From: Priestia megaterium
Lineage (GTDB): Bacteria > Bacillota > Bacilli > Bacillales > Bacillaceae_H
Direction of reading: 5' to 3'
Length of the DNA: 64,000 nt
Assembly (NCBI RefSeq): GCF_023824195.1
Contig: NZ_CP085449.1
Coordinates: forward strand, 9,011-73,010
Position numbers and translations under genes: made by a program. This document shows positions 52,190 through 60,809 of this stretch, piece by piece. The first letter of the stretch is position 1. Each line of letters begins with the position of its first letter. The notes beneath the pieces were generated by a model. The model made no database searches. It was not told where the DNA came from and was given only the letters and a program-made list of their open reading frames with translations.

Positions 52190-52883
52190 GCCTTAATCCC
52201 TCAAACTTATAACCCACTCCCCAAACAGTTTGAATCCACTCAGGGTGTGCTGGACAATCTTCTATTTTATCTCGAATTCGGGCAATAAACACTCTAACAG
52301 AATGTGAATCACTATAATCCTCTCCCCACACCTTATTAATAAGCTGCTCATGAGTAAATACTTGCTTGGGATGTATAGCCAAAAGCTCTAAAATATCGTA
52401 TTCTCTAGATGTTAAAGAAACTTGTTTGTCTCCTTTCCATACTTCACGAGCTTTCATATCAATTTTCAAATTTCCAAAATCGAGAATGTTCGTTGAATGA
52501 TTTACTTTTACCTGTTGCACATCAAATCTTCTACGAACTGCTTTAATCCGGGCAATGATCTCTCCTGGAGTAGCTGATTTTACAATATAATCATCTGCTC
52601 CAAGATTTAGCCCTCTAATTTTATCAATATCATCTTGTTTTGCACTTAAAAACAAAATAGGTACGTTACTAATTTTTCGTATTTCTTTACATACAGTAAA
52701 TCCATCTATATTTGGCATCATAATATCGAGTAAGATACAATCGATTTTTTTAGATGCTATGACGTCTAAAGCTTCTTTACCGTTATATGCAGTACGCACT
52801 TTATAACCATCTATCTCCAAAAAATCTTTTAATAAATCAACAATCTCTATCTCATCATCTGTAATTAGAATTGTTTCTTGCAT
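52179..52883 (-). CDS. OmpR/PhoB-family response regulator
   Basis: A 234-residue regulator: receiver domain with ILITDDEIEIVDLLKDFLEI, phospho-acceptor Asp in IDCILLDIMMPNIDGF (about residue 53), conserved Lys in DDYIVKSATPGEI, then a winged-helix effector (VSLTSREYDILELLAIHPKQ; HSVRVFIARIRDKIEDCPAH; IQTVWGVGYKFEG). The start follows GGAAGGAAGTGAAGCT. It is co-transcribed with the downstream kinase gene and divergent from the ABC transporter genes. Confidence 0.93.
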   Translation of the reverse strand: MQETILITDDEIEIVDLLKDFLEIDGYKVRTAYNGKEALDVIASKKIDCILLDIMMPNIDGFTVCKEIRKISNVPILFLSAKQDDIDKIRGLNLGADDYIVKSATPGEIIARIKAVRRRFDVQQVKVNHSTNILDFGNLKIDMKAREVWKGDKQVSLTSREYDILELLAIHPKQVFTHEQLINKVWGEDYSDSHSVRVFIARIRDKIEDCPAHPEWIQTVWGVGYKFEGLRHDQ

Positions 52884-53064
52884 AGCTTCACTTCCTTCCT
52901 CTACTTATTTTCCATATAGTATATATTAAGCTAAAAAAAGTAATTTTTTAATATGTTTGATAAAAATTTGATACTTTATTTACATTTTATTGATATTTTC
53001 ATGACAATTTATTTAGTTTTCTCTTATACAATGACGTTAACTTAAATAAGGAGAGATGCTAGCC

Positions 53065-53820
53065 ATGTCATTTGTATTAGAAGCACAATCAATAAACAAG
53101 ATATATGGAACGCAGGATAATCAATTTTATGCGTTAAAAAATATTCATTTACAGGTCCAAAAGGGTGAGTTTCTGGCAATTATGGGGGCAAGTGGATCCG
53201 GAAAATCTACTTTATTGAATGTCTTATCCGGATTAGATAAGCCTACTTCTGGAAAGGTCATTCTAGATAATATTGATATTACCAAAGCTAGAGATGCAGC
53301 CCTAACAAAAATACGCTCTGAAAATATAGGGTTTATATTTCAATTCTTTAACTTACTTTCTATTTTGACAGCAGAGGAAAATGTTTTGTTACCTCTACTT
53401 CTTTCTAAAAGAAATAAAAATGGATTAAAAGAGAAAGCAAAAGAGCTTTTAAATCTATTAGGAATAGGACATCTACACTCTACTCATCCACCTAATATGT
53501 CTGGTGGACAACAACAGCGTGTAGCCATTGCAAGAGCATTAATTACAGATCCAAAAATTATACTTGCTGATGAACCCACAGGAAGCTTAGATTCAAAGAC
53601 AAGTAAAGAAATACTAGGAATTTTACGCTATTTCTGTGACACTTTGCACCACTCTATGGTTATGGTAACCCATGATGCAAACGTAGCTTCTTATGCACAT
53701 CGCATTGTCTTCATGGAAGATGGGCAATTAGTTGATGAACTTAAATTAAAAGACAAACAAAGAGATCGTAAGCAAGTTATTACGGAGATTACAAATAGAA
53801 TTGAAGGAGTTCTATCATGA
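53065..53820 (+). CDS. ABC transporter ATPase (MacB/LolD type)
   Basis: A 251-residue ATPase: Walker [21 protein letters not shown] (about residues 40-55), Q-loop [20 protein letters not shown], signature [20 protein letters not shown], Walker [18 protein letters not shown] and H-loop [14 protein letters not shown]. This is the MacB/LolD/BceA class that pairs with FtsX-like permeases. The second ATG is the start, since the first lies inside the ribosome site AAGGAGAG. It overlaps the permease gene (ATGA). The divergent two-component system is the likely regulator. Confidence 0.93.
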   Translation: MSFVLEAQSINKIYGTQDNQFYALKNIHLQVQKGEFLAIMGASGSGKSTLLNVLSGLDKPTSGKVILDNIDITKARDAALTKIRSENIGFIFQFFNLLSILTAEENVLLPLLLSKRNKNGLKEKAKELLNLLGIGHLHSTHPPNMSGGQQQRVAIARALITDPKIILADEPTGSLDSKTSKEILGILRYFCDTLHHSMVMVTHDANVASYAHRIVFMEDGQLVDELKLKDKQRDRKQVITEITNRIEGVLS

Positions 53821-56390
53821 AGATATCAAGTATCTCTTGGAAATTCTTTGTCTCTAAAAAAGGAAGAAGTTTCTTTTCTGTTTTAGGTATATCTTTAGGG
53901 ATTATGATGTTAATTATTTCTCAAATCCTTCTTTTCACTGTAGAAAAGTCTAATGAAGAATCAGTAAAGCAGAAGTATGGCGATTATGATATGCTAGCTG
54001 GTTATCAAACAAGTAAAGATCACTTGTCAAATGAGGATATTTCTTTTATAAATAAAATTCCTGGAGTCAAAAAAAGTAGTCCTCTACTGTATCCTTATTT
54101 AGGAAATAAGGATACACATTCCGAACTCTTAGGAATGCCTATGTATGTTGGATTAAAAAATGATTCTCTATCTAAACAACATCCTTTTTCGAACATAGGA
54201 AAAGGTCATTTTCCACAAGAAAATGAAGTAGTATTACCTGTACGCTATGTGAAATCACATGGACTTAAAATAGGATCCACTATTGAAATGTCTTTCCCTC
54301 CCAACGGAAAGAAAAAGGTCAAAATCTCTGGCACTTTTAATGAAACAGAAAAATTAGATTATATAGCTTTATTTAATTACAGATGGTTAAGTCAAGTCAC
54401 CTCTCATGAAAATAAAACGACTGTAGTCATGTTGAAACTTTCCAGCCGTTCTTATGTGGAAAATGTTTCAGAAAGTCTCAAAGAAAAATTCTCGAATATA
54501 TATATTGATGGACGTAAAGAGATGGATAAAGAAAAAGAAAATATTGGGGGATTAAAACCATTTATCCACATCCTTACATTTGGATCCATAATTGGAAGTA
54601 TATTAATTGTAATTAGCACATTACAGATGGCTATACAAGAAAGACAAAGAGACCTTGCAACCTTAAGGTTATTAGGAGCCAAAAAAATTCAGATTTTCAC
54701 ACTAATATTAGTGGAATCACTAATCATTGGTATTTTAGCTTCCATAGTAAGCCTAGGATTAGGCACACAAATCGCATTTTTATCCAAAAATTTTGTCCAA
54801 CACCTAATGAATGTACAAATAGCTGAGGTTATTATTCCTTGGAAATCTGTTATTATAAGTGCAATTATAGGAGTAGTTTTAACAATCCTATCAGGGGTCA
54901 TTCCAGCTTATAATGCAATGAAACTCCCACCAATTGCAGCCTACCGTCAGAGTTCGCAAGGGTTACAAAAGTTAAATCCCTTAATTACAATTGCTGGCCT
55001 AGTTTTTCTCAGTTTGTCTTGTTTAATAGGATTTCTAAATTATTTCTATATAGATGGTCCCAAGTGGATTTATTTACTTACAGGAATAACCTTTTTTATC
55101 TCCATGTTTCTAAATATTCCCTTAGTACTAAAGACTATGACTAGATTATTCACTTTAATTGCAAAACCAATAGTAGGATCAGAAGGTTATATTTCTGGGC
55201 AAAATGTTTTGCGACAAATAAAACGAAATATTCAAATCTCAAGCATATTAGTTCTAGCCTTTACAATTGGATTTACAGGATATATGTTATTTAGCTCTGT
55301 CGTGCGTCAATCAGAACAAACAATACGTGATGAACACCTTACTGATTATACAATTCGTTCTAGTGAATCCACACTTGAACCGGGATTCTCTAATGAACTA
55401 GTTAATCAGCTGAATAAGATTAACGGCCTACGATATATTTCAGTTCCTACATCTGTATTTGGTCTAACGTTAAATCTAGATCAAGAACATGCAAGTAAAT
55501 GGAACGGTCAATTATTTTCAGTAAATGGTCAACAGCAGGCTCATCTTAATTTAGGTGCCATAGATATGAAAAAAGCAAATACATTCAAATCTATTAACGT
55601 ACTAGAAGGTACAATCGATCAAAATGCCCTACGTGATAATGGTGTTGTAATAACAAAGGATATAAAAGACTTAGGGTACAAATTAGGCGATACAATTCAA
55701 ATTGGACGATATGATGATGTATTAAAAGGGGATAAAGGCCATTCATTTCGTATTATTGGAGTAATTAAGGATATGCCATTGACTCCTGGTGACGAGTATA
55801 AAATTTATACTGATCCTATAAACTTACAAAGATACTTTTATCTCAATAAAGTTCAACAGATTCAATATAATATAGTTAATAAAAATAAAACAAAAGAGAT
55901 TCAAAATCAAGTTGAAACGCTTTTAAAGAATCCTAGCTTTTCTAATACCGTTTTGTATGATAGAGCACAGGAACTCCAGAAATTAAAGAATGAAGCAACT
56001 CAGAGAATGCTTATTTTACTTATTGTTGTCATTCTAATGACATCTATTGCACTTATTGGATTAATGAATAGTATGGCAAGTAGTTTTCAAGAAAGAAAAC
56101 GCGAGTTTGCGGTTCTAAGAGCTATTGGAAGTAGAAAGAAACAAATTATTCGCTTGGCTTTATTAGAAGGAATTATAGTGACGCTCTCCGGAGGTATTGT
56201 TGGTATTATTACTGGATTAATAGTAGGATATAACGTTTTGGCAGGTTTGGAAGCAGAATATTATATCCTTCCAACTGTATTTGTTCTAATAGGTTTATTT
56301 GTAAGTCCCTTAATAGGTATTTTATCAACTATTTTCCCATCTATTTGGGTTTCAAAGATGAATGTTATTAAAAATTTACGTGAGGATTAA
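53817..56390 (+). CDS. FtsX-like ABC transporter permease (857 residues)
   Basis: A permease with two FtsX units. The first has an N-terminal segment (ISLGIMMLIISQILLFTVEK), an extracellular MacB-like domain (residues about 50-240) and three segments (about 250-370). The second repeats the order: segment near 485, extracellular domain (about 515-720), and segments at about 730-850, with the typical EFAVLRAIGSRKKQIIRLAL. This double-unit layout fits non-canonical mechanotransmission or efflux systems rather than BceB (about 650 residues). Substrate unknown; antimicrobial peptides or lipids are likely candidates. A terminator (56393-56425) follows. Confidence 0.88.
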   Translation: MKISSISWKFFVSKKGRSFFSVLGISLGIMMLIISQILLFTVEKSNEESVKQKYGDYDMLAGYQTSKDHLSNEDISFINKIPGVKKSSPLLYPYLGNKDTHSELLGMPMYVGLKNDSLSKQHPFSNIGKGHFPQENEVVLPVRYVKSHGLKIGSTIEMSFPPNGKKKVKISGTFNETEKLDYIALFNYRWLSQVTSHENKTTVVMLKLSSRSYVENVSESLKEKFSNIYIDGRKEMDKEKENIGGLKPFIHILTFGSIIGSILIVISTLQMAIQERQRDLATLRLLGAKKIQIFTLILVESLIIGILASIVSLGLGTQIAFLSKNFVQHLMNVQIAEVIIPWKSVIISAIIGVVLTILSGVIPAYNAMKLPPIAAYRQSSQGLQKLNPLITIAGLVFLSLSCLIGFLNYFYIDGPKWIYLLTGITFFISMFLNIPLVLKTMTRLFTLIAKPIVGSEGYISGQNVLRQIKRNIQISSILVLAFTIGFTGYMLFSSVVRQSEQTIRDEHLTDYTIRSSESTLEPGFSNELVNQLNKINGLRYISVPTSVFGLTLNLDQEHASKWNGQLFSVNGQQQAHLNLGAIDMKKANTFKSINVLEGTIDQNALRDNGVVITKDIKDLGYKLGDTIQIGRYDDVLKGDKGHSFRIIGVIKDMPLTPGDEYKIYTDPINLQRYFYLNKVQQIQYNIVNKNKTKEIQNQVETLLKNPSFSNTVLYDRAQELQKLKNEATQRMLILLIVVILMTSIALIGLMNSMASSFQERKREFAVLRAIGSRKKQIIRLALLEGIIVTLSGGIVGIITGLIVGYNVLAGLEAEYYILPTVFVLIGLFVSPLIGILSTIFPSIWVSKMNVIKNLRED

Positions 56391-56392
56391 AA

Positions 56393-56425
56393 ATTAAAAG
56401 GCTGTCCAAACTATTTTGGACAGCT
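56393..56425. terminator. Terminator between permease and VKOR genes
   Basis: AAAGGCTGTCCAAA pairs with TTTTGGACAGCTCTT; it sits between convergent genes. Confidence 0.75.
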
Positions 56426-56426
56426 C

Positions 56427-56843
56427 TTACGAACTAATTACTTTATAGAGTTTCAAATTTCTATAGAAATCTAACACAGCACTAAAAAATAAAAAAGTTA
56501 TAATGGCAAATGAAGTTGTACACCAAAAACAGATTGCTCCAATTTTAAAAATTGATGTGTAAATTAAATACAAGGAAAATAAAAAGCCCATACCTGTAGT
56601 TAATAAAAATAGGCTGGAAAATTTAATACTATTTCTTTTGAAAATCAGCATATTAAATATTATTAAATAACCTAATACCCCTATAAGTGACACCGGCAAT
56701 CCCATCAATTCTGAGTAAGAACTGAGGGAGACCTTTTCACAACCACTAGAAGGGCAATATAAATAGGAGTTCTCCATCCATTTATTGATTAGTAAGTATA
56801 AAGAAACTAATAAACCTATGAGAGACGTACAAATTTTAAACAT
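56427..56843 (-). CDS. VKOR-family disulfide-generating membrane protein
   Basis: A 138-residue VKOR homologue with four membrane helices. The loop pair is in YLYCPSSGCEKVSLSSYSEL, and the quinone-side CxxC is in GAICFWCTTSFAII (about residues 104-107), with the conserved Ser and Gly-Leu-Pro (ELMGLPVSLIGVLGY) between. VKOR proteins reoxidise DsbA-like partners using quinone. It is the last gene of the lasso-type operon and lies just after precursor 1. With the DsbA-like protein at 57558 it forms a complete oxidation pair, like BdbC/BdbD in Bacillus. The ATG at 56843 follows AGGAGTGATAGAGTCT; an earlier start is possible. Confidence 0.85.
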   Translation of the reverse strand: MFKICTSLIGLLVSLYLLINKWMENSYLYCPSSGCEKVSLSSYSELMGLPVSLIGVLGYLIIFNMLIFKRNSIKFSSLFLLTTGMGFLFSLYLIYTSIFKIGAICFWCTTSFAIITFLFFSAVLDFYRNLKLYKVISS

Positions 56844-56949
56844 AGACTCTATCACTCCTAATGTGGTTTCTAAAAAAAGCAACAGTTTGCTGACTGTTAC
56901 TTCTCGAAAACATCCAGCAAACTATTGCCTAATCTATACTATTTATATA

Positions 56950-57132
56950 TTAATCACAACGATTTCCTCTAAGTGTTGTGCAAATGCAGTGCCATTTATC
57001 CGTATATAACCAACGGAGTTGTCTATCAGAATCATCCAAACTCAAGCCTTCAACTCCCCATCCGTCACAACCTTGAATAAGATCAATAGCTTCACCAAAC
57101 ATTACAACTGTAGGAAATGAGAATTTTTTCAT
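56950..57132 (-). CDS. Putative lasso-peptide precursor 1
   Basis: A 60-residue precursor behind the strong site AGGAGGAACTAAA. The leader MKKFSFPTVVMFGEAIDLIQ has an FSFP motif in place of YxxP and a conserved-type Gly near its middle. The presumed core starts at Gly21: GCDGWGVEG puts Glu at core position 8, giving an 8-residue G1-E8 macrolactam. The core is 40 residues, well above the 15-26 usual, and has Cys at core positions 2, 29, 31 and 39. The penultimate leader residue is Ile, not the usual Thr. Leader and most core positions match precursor 2. Confidence 0.78.
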   Translation of the reverse strand: MKKFSFPTVVMFGEAIDLIQGCDGWGVEGLSLDDSDRQLRWLYTDKWHCICTTLRGNRCD

Positions 57133-57294
57133 TTTAGTTCCTCCTATTTTTTAAAAAGATTTTATATGTACCGTAAGCTTCTGACGCTGTTTACTTGGAA
57201 TTCTAAAAGACTTACGGTATAATAATACAACTAATTCTTTATATTTTTTATGATCTTTTACCATTCACACGCCCTGTGATGGTAAAAGATTTTT
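57133..57294 (-). other. Spacer between the two precursors, with two inverted repeats
   Basis: A hairpin ATCTTTTACCAT / ATGGTAAAAGAT (57252-57291) lies directly after precursor 2, and a second pair TACCGTAAG / CTTACGGTA (about 57173-57219) follows. Neither has a T run on the minus strand, so they may protect or process RNA ends rather than terminate fully. Confidence 0.55.
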
Positions 57295-57486
57295 TTAGCT
57301 AATTGGTGTACAACCGTTACCTTTTAAACTTGTGCAGATACATACCCAACGAGTAGTATAAATCCATTTATAACGAGAATCAGAATCATCTAAAGTAAGA
57401 TTTTCGGTTCCCCAACCACCGCAACCTTGGATTAAATTTGATGCATTACCAAACTCTACAACCGTAGGAAATGAGAATTTTTTCAT
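57295..57486 (-). CDS. Putative lasso-peptide precursor 2
   Basis: A 63-residue precursor behind AGGAGGAACCAAA. The leader MKKFSFPTVVEFGNASNLIQ differs from that of precursor 1 at only a few positions. The core begins GCGGWGTENLTLDDSDS, with Glu at core position 8 as ring acceptor, and continues through IYTTRWVCICTSLKGNGCT. It is 43 residues with Cys at core positions 2, 29, 31 and 39, exactly as in precursor 1. Conserved LDDSD, W, Y, CIC and GN blocks indicate selection on the whole long core, not only on the ring. Confidence 0.8.
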   Translation of the reverse strand: MKKFSFPTVVEFGNASNLIQGCGGWGTENLTLDDSDSRYKWIYTTRWVCICTSLKGNGCTPIS

Positions 57487-57557
57487 TTTGGTTCCTCCTA
57501 TTTTTTAAAAGATTTTATTTTATTTATTTAAAGCTGTTCCAAGTACAGCATCAGACA

Positions 57558-58235
57558 CTATTTCATAGATTTTGCTAACTCTTTTTCAATTACACTTTCC
57601 AATTCTTTCTTACTAGGCGCACCTATAATTTGAGTTTTACCTATAATAAGAACTGGCGTTCCTAAGAATTGCATTTTTTTAAATTCTTCTCGAGTTTTTG
57701 ACAGCTTGCTGTTTAAAGCTTCAGCTTGGACATCTTGATTGAATTGACTTATATTTAAATTTAATTGGTCGGCATATTTTCCGAAAATTCCGAATCCTTT
57801 TTCAGCCGAGCTCCATTCACTGCTCTTTTGAAATAAGAGGTTATGCATTTCCCAATATTTATCTTGTTTTTGAGCTGCTAGTGATGCTATAGATGCTTCT
57901 TCAGCGTTAAAGTGACTACTTGCAGGTACATCTTTAAAGATGTATCTTACCTTTCCACTCTCAATATAATTCGAGTAAAAATTTATTGAATCAAAATTTC
58001 TCTTCAAAACATTACATGCTCCACATCCATAATCAGAAAACTCTACTATAGTGAGTGGAGCATCTTTTTTACCAACCACTACACCATTCTGAGAATTCAT
58101 AATCGATGGATCTTTCAATGTTTTAGAAATGGTATTTGCATCAACTTTAGGATCAATAGCAAATTGATAGAATAATAAACAAATTAAGAAACCTAAGCTT
58201 CCAAATATTACACCTTTTTTTATAAAGGAATTCAT
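57558..58235 (-). CDS. DsbA-like thiol-disulfide oxidoreductase (BdbD type)
   Basis: A 225-residue membrane-anchored thioredoxin-fold protein: one N-terminal transmembrane segment (IFGSLGFLICLLFYQFAID), then a domain opening GVVVGKKDAPLTIVEFSDYG with active site CGAC (about residues 70-73), a helical insert (EEASIASLAAQKQDKYWEMH) and the cis-Pro loop LGTPVLIIGKTQI. It matches extracellular DsbA/BdbD oxidases that introduce disulfides. Its start overlaps the preceding gene (ATGA). Placed beside two four-Cys precursors and a VKOR, its substrate is very probably the exported peptide. Confidence 0.88.
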   Translation of the reverse strand: MNSFIKKGVIFGSLGFLICLLFYQFAIDPKVDANTISKTLKDPSIMNSQNGVVVGKKDAPLTIVEFSDYGCGACNVLKRNFDSINFYSNYIESGKVRYIFKDVPASSHFNAEEASIASLAAQKQDKYWEMHNLLFQKSSEWSSAEKGFGIFGKYADQLNLNISQFNQDVQAEALNSKLSKTREEFKKMQFLGTPVLIIGKTQIIGAPSKKELESVIEKELAKSMK

Positions 58236-58549
58236 AATTGTGGCCTCTTTTTTTTCATAATTATGAACCCAATACCTGATATAGTAGACACCAACATTGC
58301 TAATCCTGCTGCCATTTCATACTTTAATACATCATCTGTACCATCAAATTTAAAATTTTCATTATCAACACTTACTGCACTTTCCTCTGGTTTTTCCATT
58401 GAAGGTGGTTTTGACGAATTTGTCATATGACTCTCAATATATTGATCTGTTAATTTTATTCTCATATTTTTTTCTCTGATAAACATACCTATAAAGAAGA
58501 TCATAGTAATTAACGAAATTACAAAAGTTCCAAACCAAAACTTTCTCAA
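58232..58549 (-). CDS. Two-span membrane protein of the lasso operon, unknown
   Basis: A 105-residue protein with a transmembrane segment at each end (FGTFVISLITMIFFIGMFIR; MAAGLAMLVSTISGIGFIIM) and a polar middle of about 50 residues (NSSKPPSMEKPEESAVSVDN). The start is a TTG behind AAAGGAGGATTACG. It overlaps the dsbA-like gene. Immunity, maturation or exporter assistance are possible; no family recognised. Confidence 0.65.
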   Translation of the reverse strand: MRKFWFGTFVISLITMIFFIGMFIREKNMRIKLTDQYIESHMTNSSKPPSMEKPEESAVSVDNENFKFDGTDDVLKYEMAAGLAMLVSTISGIGFIIMKKKRPQL

Positions 58550-58574
58550 ACGTAATCCTCCTTTGTTCCTAGTA

Positions 58575-60359
58575 TTAAGTCAAAGCTTTAACTGCTTTTG
58601 TGTGACGTGAATGAGATTGCTTACATAGTTGAGCAAATATACTTTGCTTTTGTAATAGTTCTTCTGGAAATCCAGATTCTGCTATCTTTCCGTTTGATAA
58701 AACAATTACTCTGTTATTGTTACTAATATTGGCTACCCGATGAGTGATTGAGATAACGGTTCTCTCATAAGTAAGACGTTCAATTGCATTTTGGATCATT
58801 TCTTCAAAATGTGTGTCTAATGAAGAGGTAGCTTCATCTAAAATCAAAATTGAAGGATTTTGTAAAAATACCCGAGCAATAGCAATTCGTTGCTTCTCTC
58901 CTCCTGATAACTTATAGCCCCTTTCTCCTACTAAAGTGTCATATTGATCTGGTAAACCCATAATTTTCTCATGAATATGAGCTGATTGAGCTGCCATAAC
59001 CATTTCTTCTTCTGTGGCATCGGGTTTGGCTAATAAAATATTTTCACGTATAGTAGAATGCAAAAGATATACTTCTTGTGAAATTAGTCCAATGTGTTTA
59101 GGTATGTCTTCAGAAGAAACATCCTTTAAATTTACACCGTCGATGTATATATCACCTTTGGTTGGCTGATAAAGGCGAGATAGTAAATAAGCAATTGTCG
59201 TTTTTCCAGAACCACTATATCCCACAATGGACACTTTCTCTTTTGCTTGTACTTTAAAAGAAAGATTATCAAGGGCTTTTTCTTCGTCATAAAGAAATGA
59301 AACATTGTCAAAACAAATCTCACCTTTTACATGTCCCAAAGATATATTGTTTTTAGGTTCAATAACATCAGAATTTTGATCTAAATATGAAAAAAGCCTT
59401 TCAAAAGTTACTTTTGCACTTTGAAGCATTATGCCAATTTTACTGATGCTTTGTATAGGATTAAAAAGAGATGCGATATATGATGATAAAGCAATAGCTG
59501 TTCCAGCACTAATTTCAAAAGGTCCTCCAGGTCTTCCCAACCAATACATAAGAACAGGAGCAATAGCTGTCCCTAAGGTAAAAGTAGTATTAAATATTCC
59601 CCCTAAAAATGCTTGTTTAATAGATAACTTCCTTACGGTGTCGATAAGGTTAATAAACTTTTCCCTAACTACATTGTTTCGGCCAAATAACTTCAATAAC
59701 ATGATTCCATTAATACTTAAATTTTCATTTATAAAAGAATTTATTTCTGCATTATTCTCTACTAATTTTTTACTGATTTTATAAACGATTTTCCCCATTA
59801 AAGGAAGCGTTAGTAATAGTAAAGGCGTGGTCAGTATAATTATTAGTGAAATTTTCCAACTTAGCATAATCATAGTTACAATTGTTACAATAAGTGACAA
59901 TATTGTTTGGAAACTATAAATAATCGGTTTAAAGACACTATCGCCTATCATATTCGCTTCGGAGGTGACGCGTGAAATAATCTCACCCGATTTATTGTCC
60001 GTAAAGAAACGAATAGATTTTTGCTGGAGATGATCATAAAGTTTTAGCCTAACATTGTATATTATTCCACTAGTAAGAGAGATGACTAACAAATCTTGAG
60101 CAGTATGAATTATAACCTGTGTTATTCCTGCAAAGAAAAGTAATGTAAGCAATACTTCAAATGGAATAGTATTTGTCCCAGAAAATCCTTTATCTATAAT
60201 CTCTGCTACAAGTAATGGGGTTACAGGGCTTAGCAGAGATTGAACAATTATAGTAATTATGATAAAAACTAGTGTTTTCCATCTATTCCCCGATAAAGCA
60301 ATTACTCTCTTCCAGGAGAAATCAGAGCTAATTTCACTCACGCTTTTTGTAACGTCCAT
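58575..60359 (-). CDS. ABC exporter (type-IV half-transporter) of the lasso operon
   Basis: A 594-residue half-transporter with an N-terminal six-helix membrane domain (about residues 20-320) and a C-terminal ATPase: Walker A IVGYSGSGKTTIAYLLSRLY, signature YKLSGGEKQRIAIARVFLQN, Walker B PSILILDEATSSLDTHFE. It lacks the C39 peptidase domain of bacteriocin exporters, consistent with leader cleavage by a separate B2 protease. The usual role in lasso clusters is export and self-immunity. The ATG at 60359 is preferred (GGGAG eight bases upstream) over a TTG two codons earlier. Confidence 0.9.
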   Translation of the reverse strand: MDVTKSVSEISSDFSWKRVIALSGNRWKTLVFIIITIIVQSLLSPVTPLLVAEIIDKGFSGTNTIPFEVLLTLLFFAGITQVIIHTAQDLLVISLTSGIIYNVRLKLYDHLQQKSIRFFTDNKSGEIISRVTSEANMIGDSVFKPIIYSFQTILSLIVTIVTMIMLSWKISLIIILTTPLLLLTLPLMGKIVYKISKKLVENNAEINSFINENLSINGIMLLKLFGRNNVVREKFINLIDTVRKLSIKQAFLGGIFNTTFTLGTAIAPVLMYWLGRPGGPFEISAGTAIALSSYIASLFNPIQSISKIGIMLQSAKVTFERLFSYLDQNSDVIEPKNNISLGHVKGEICFDNVSFLYDEEKALDNLSFKVQAKEKVSIVGYSGSGKTTIAYLLSRLYQPTKGDIYIDGVNLKDVSSEDIPKHIGLISQEVYLLHSTIRENILLAKPDATEEEMVMAAQSAHIHEKIMGLPDQYDTLVGERGYKLSGGEKQRIAIARVFLQNPSILILDEATSSLDTHFEEMIQNAIERLTYERTVISITHRVANISNNNRVIVLSNGKIAESGFPEELLQKQSIFAQLCKQSHSRHTKAVKALT

Positions 60360-60374
60360 ATTCAATTCTCCCGT

Positions 60375-60791
60375 TTATAATTTTTCAAATATGTATAAGT
60401 TAACTAATATAAGTACCATATATGAAATATTAAAAATAAGTTTACTTTTATTAATTTTTTGAGGACCATGCAGCCCAAAACACCCGCATCCAAAAGGCAA
60501 TATTTTGTTATAACGTAATATCATCATGACAATAAACACTAATTGTAATAATGTAGCTAGAATTAATCCGTAGTATCTACTTACCTCGAAGAAAATCATT
60601 ACTCCTGTTATGAACTCTAAAGGCCCCATTATAATTGCAAATATTAAAGCTATATGTCCTTTTAACTTTAAATCATATGTTTCAATTACCTTTCCAAATG
60701 CATATGGATTCTTTATTTTTCCGGAACTACTCTTTATAAATATAAATCCGGTTACTAAACTAAGAATGATAGCAATAATATTCTCTATCAC
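60375..60791 (-). CDS. MauE/DoxX-like membrane protein
   Basis: A 138-residue four-helix membrane protein: FIKSSSGKIKNPYAFGKVIE after the first segment, then HIALIFAIIMGPLEFITGVM and LPFGCGCFGLHGPQKINKSK. The FGKxxexY and PFGCGCFG patterns belong to the MauE family, which assists disulfide formation during methylamine dehydrogenase maturation. The start is a GTG behind GGGGGAAGAAATTT. It lies between a thioredoxin-like gene and the exporter, the same pairing (MauE/MauD) as in known disulfide maturation systems. Confidence 0.8.
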   Translation of the reverse strand: MIENIIAIILSLVTGFIFIKSSSGKIKNPYAFGKVIETYDLKLKGHIALIFAIIMGPLEFITGVMIFFEVSRYYGLILATLLQLVFIVMMILRYNKILPFGCGCFGLHGPQKINKSKLIFNISYMVLILVNLYIFEKL

Positions 60792-60809
60792 AAATTTCTT
60801 CCCCCGCCT

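Noticed and set aside
56950..57486. Precursors considered as lanthipeptide, sactipeptide or plain disulfide bacteriocin
   Set aside because: No LanM/LanB/LanC or radical-SAM gene is present, while B1, B2 and an AsnB-like cyclase are. The G1/E8 spacing fits a lasso ring.
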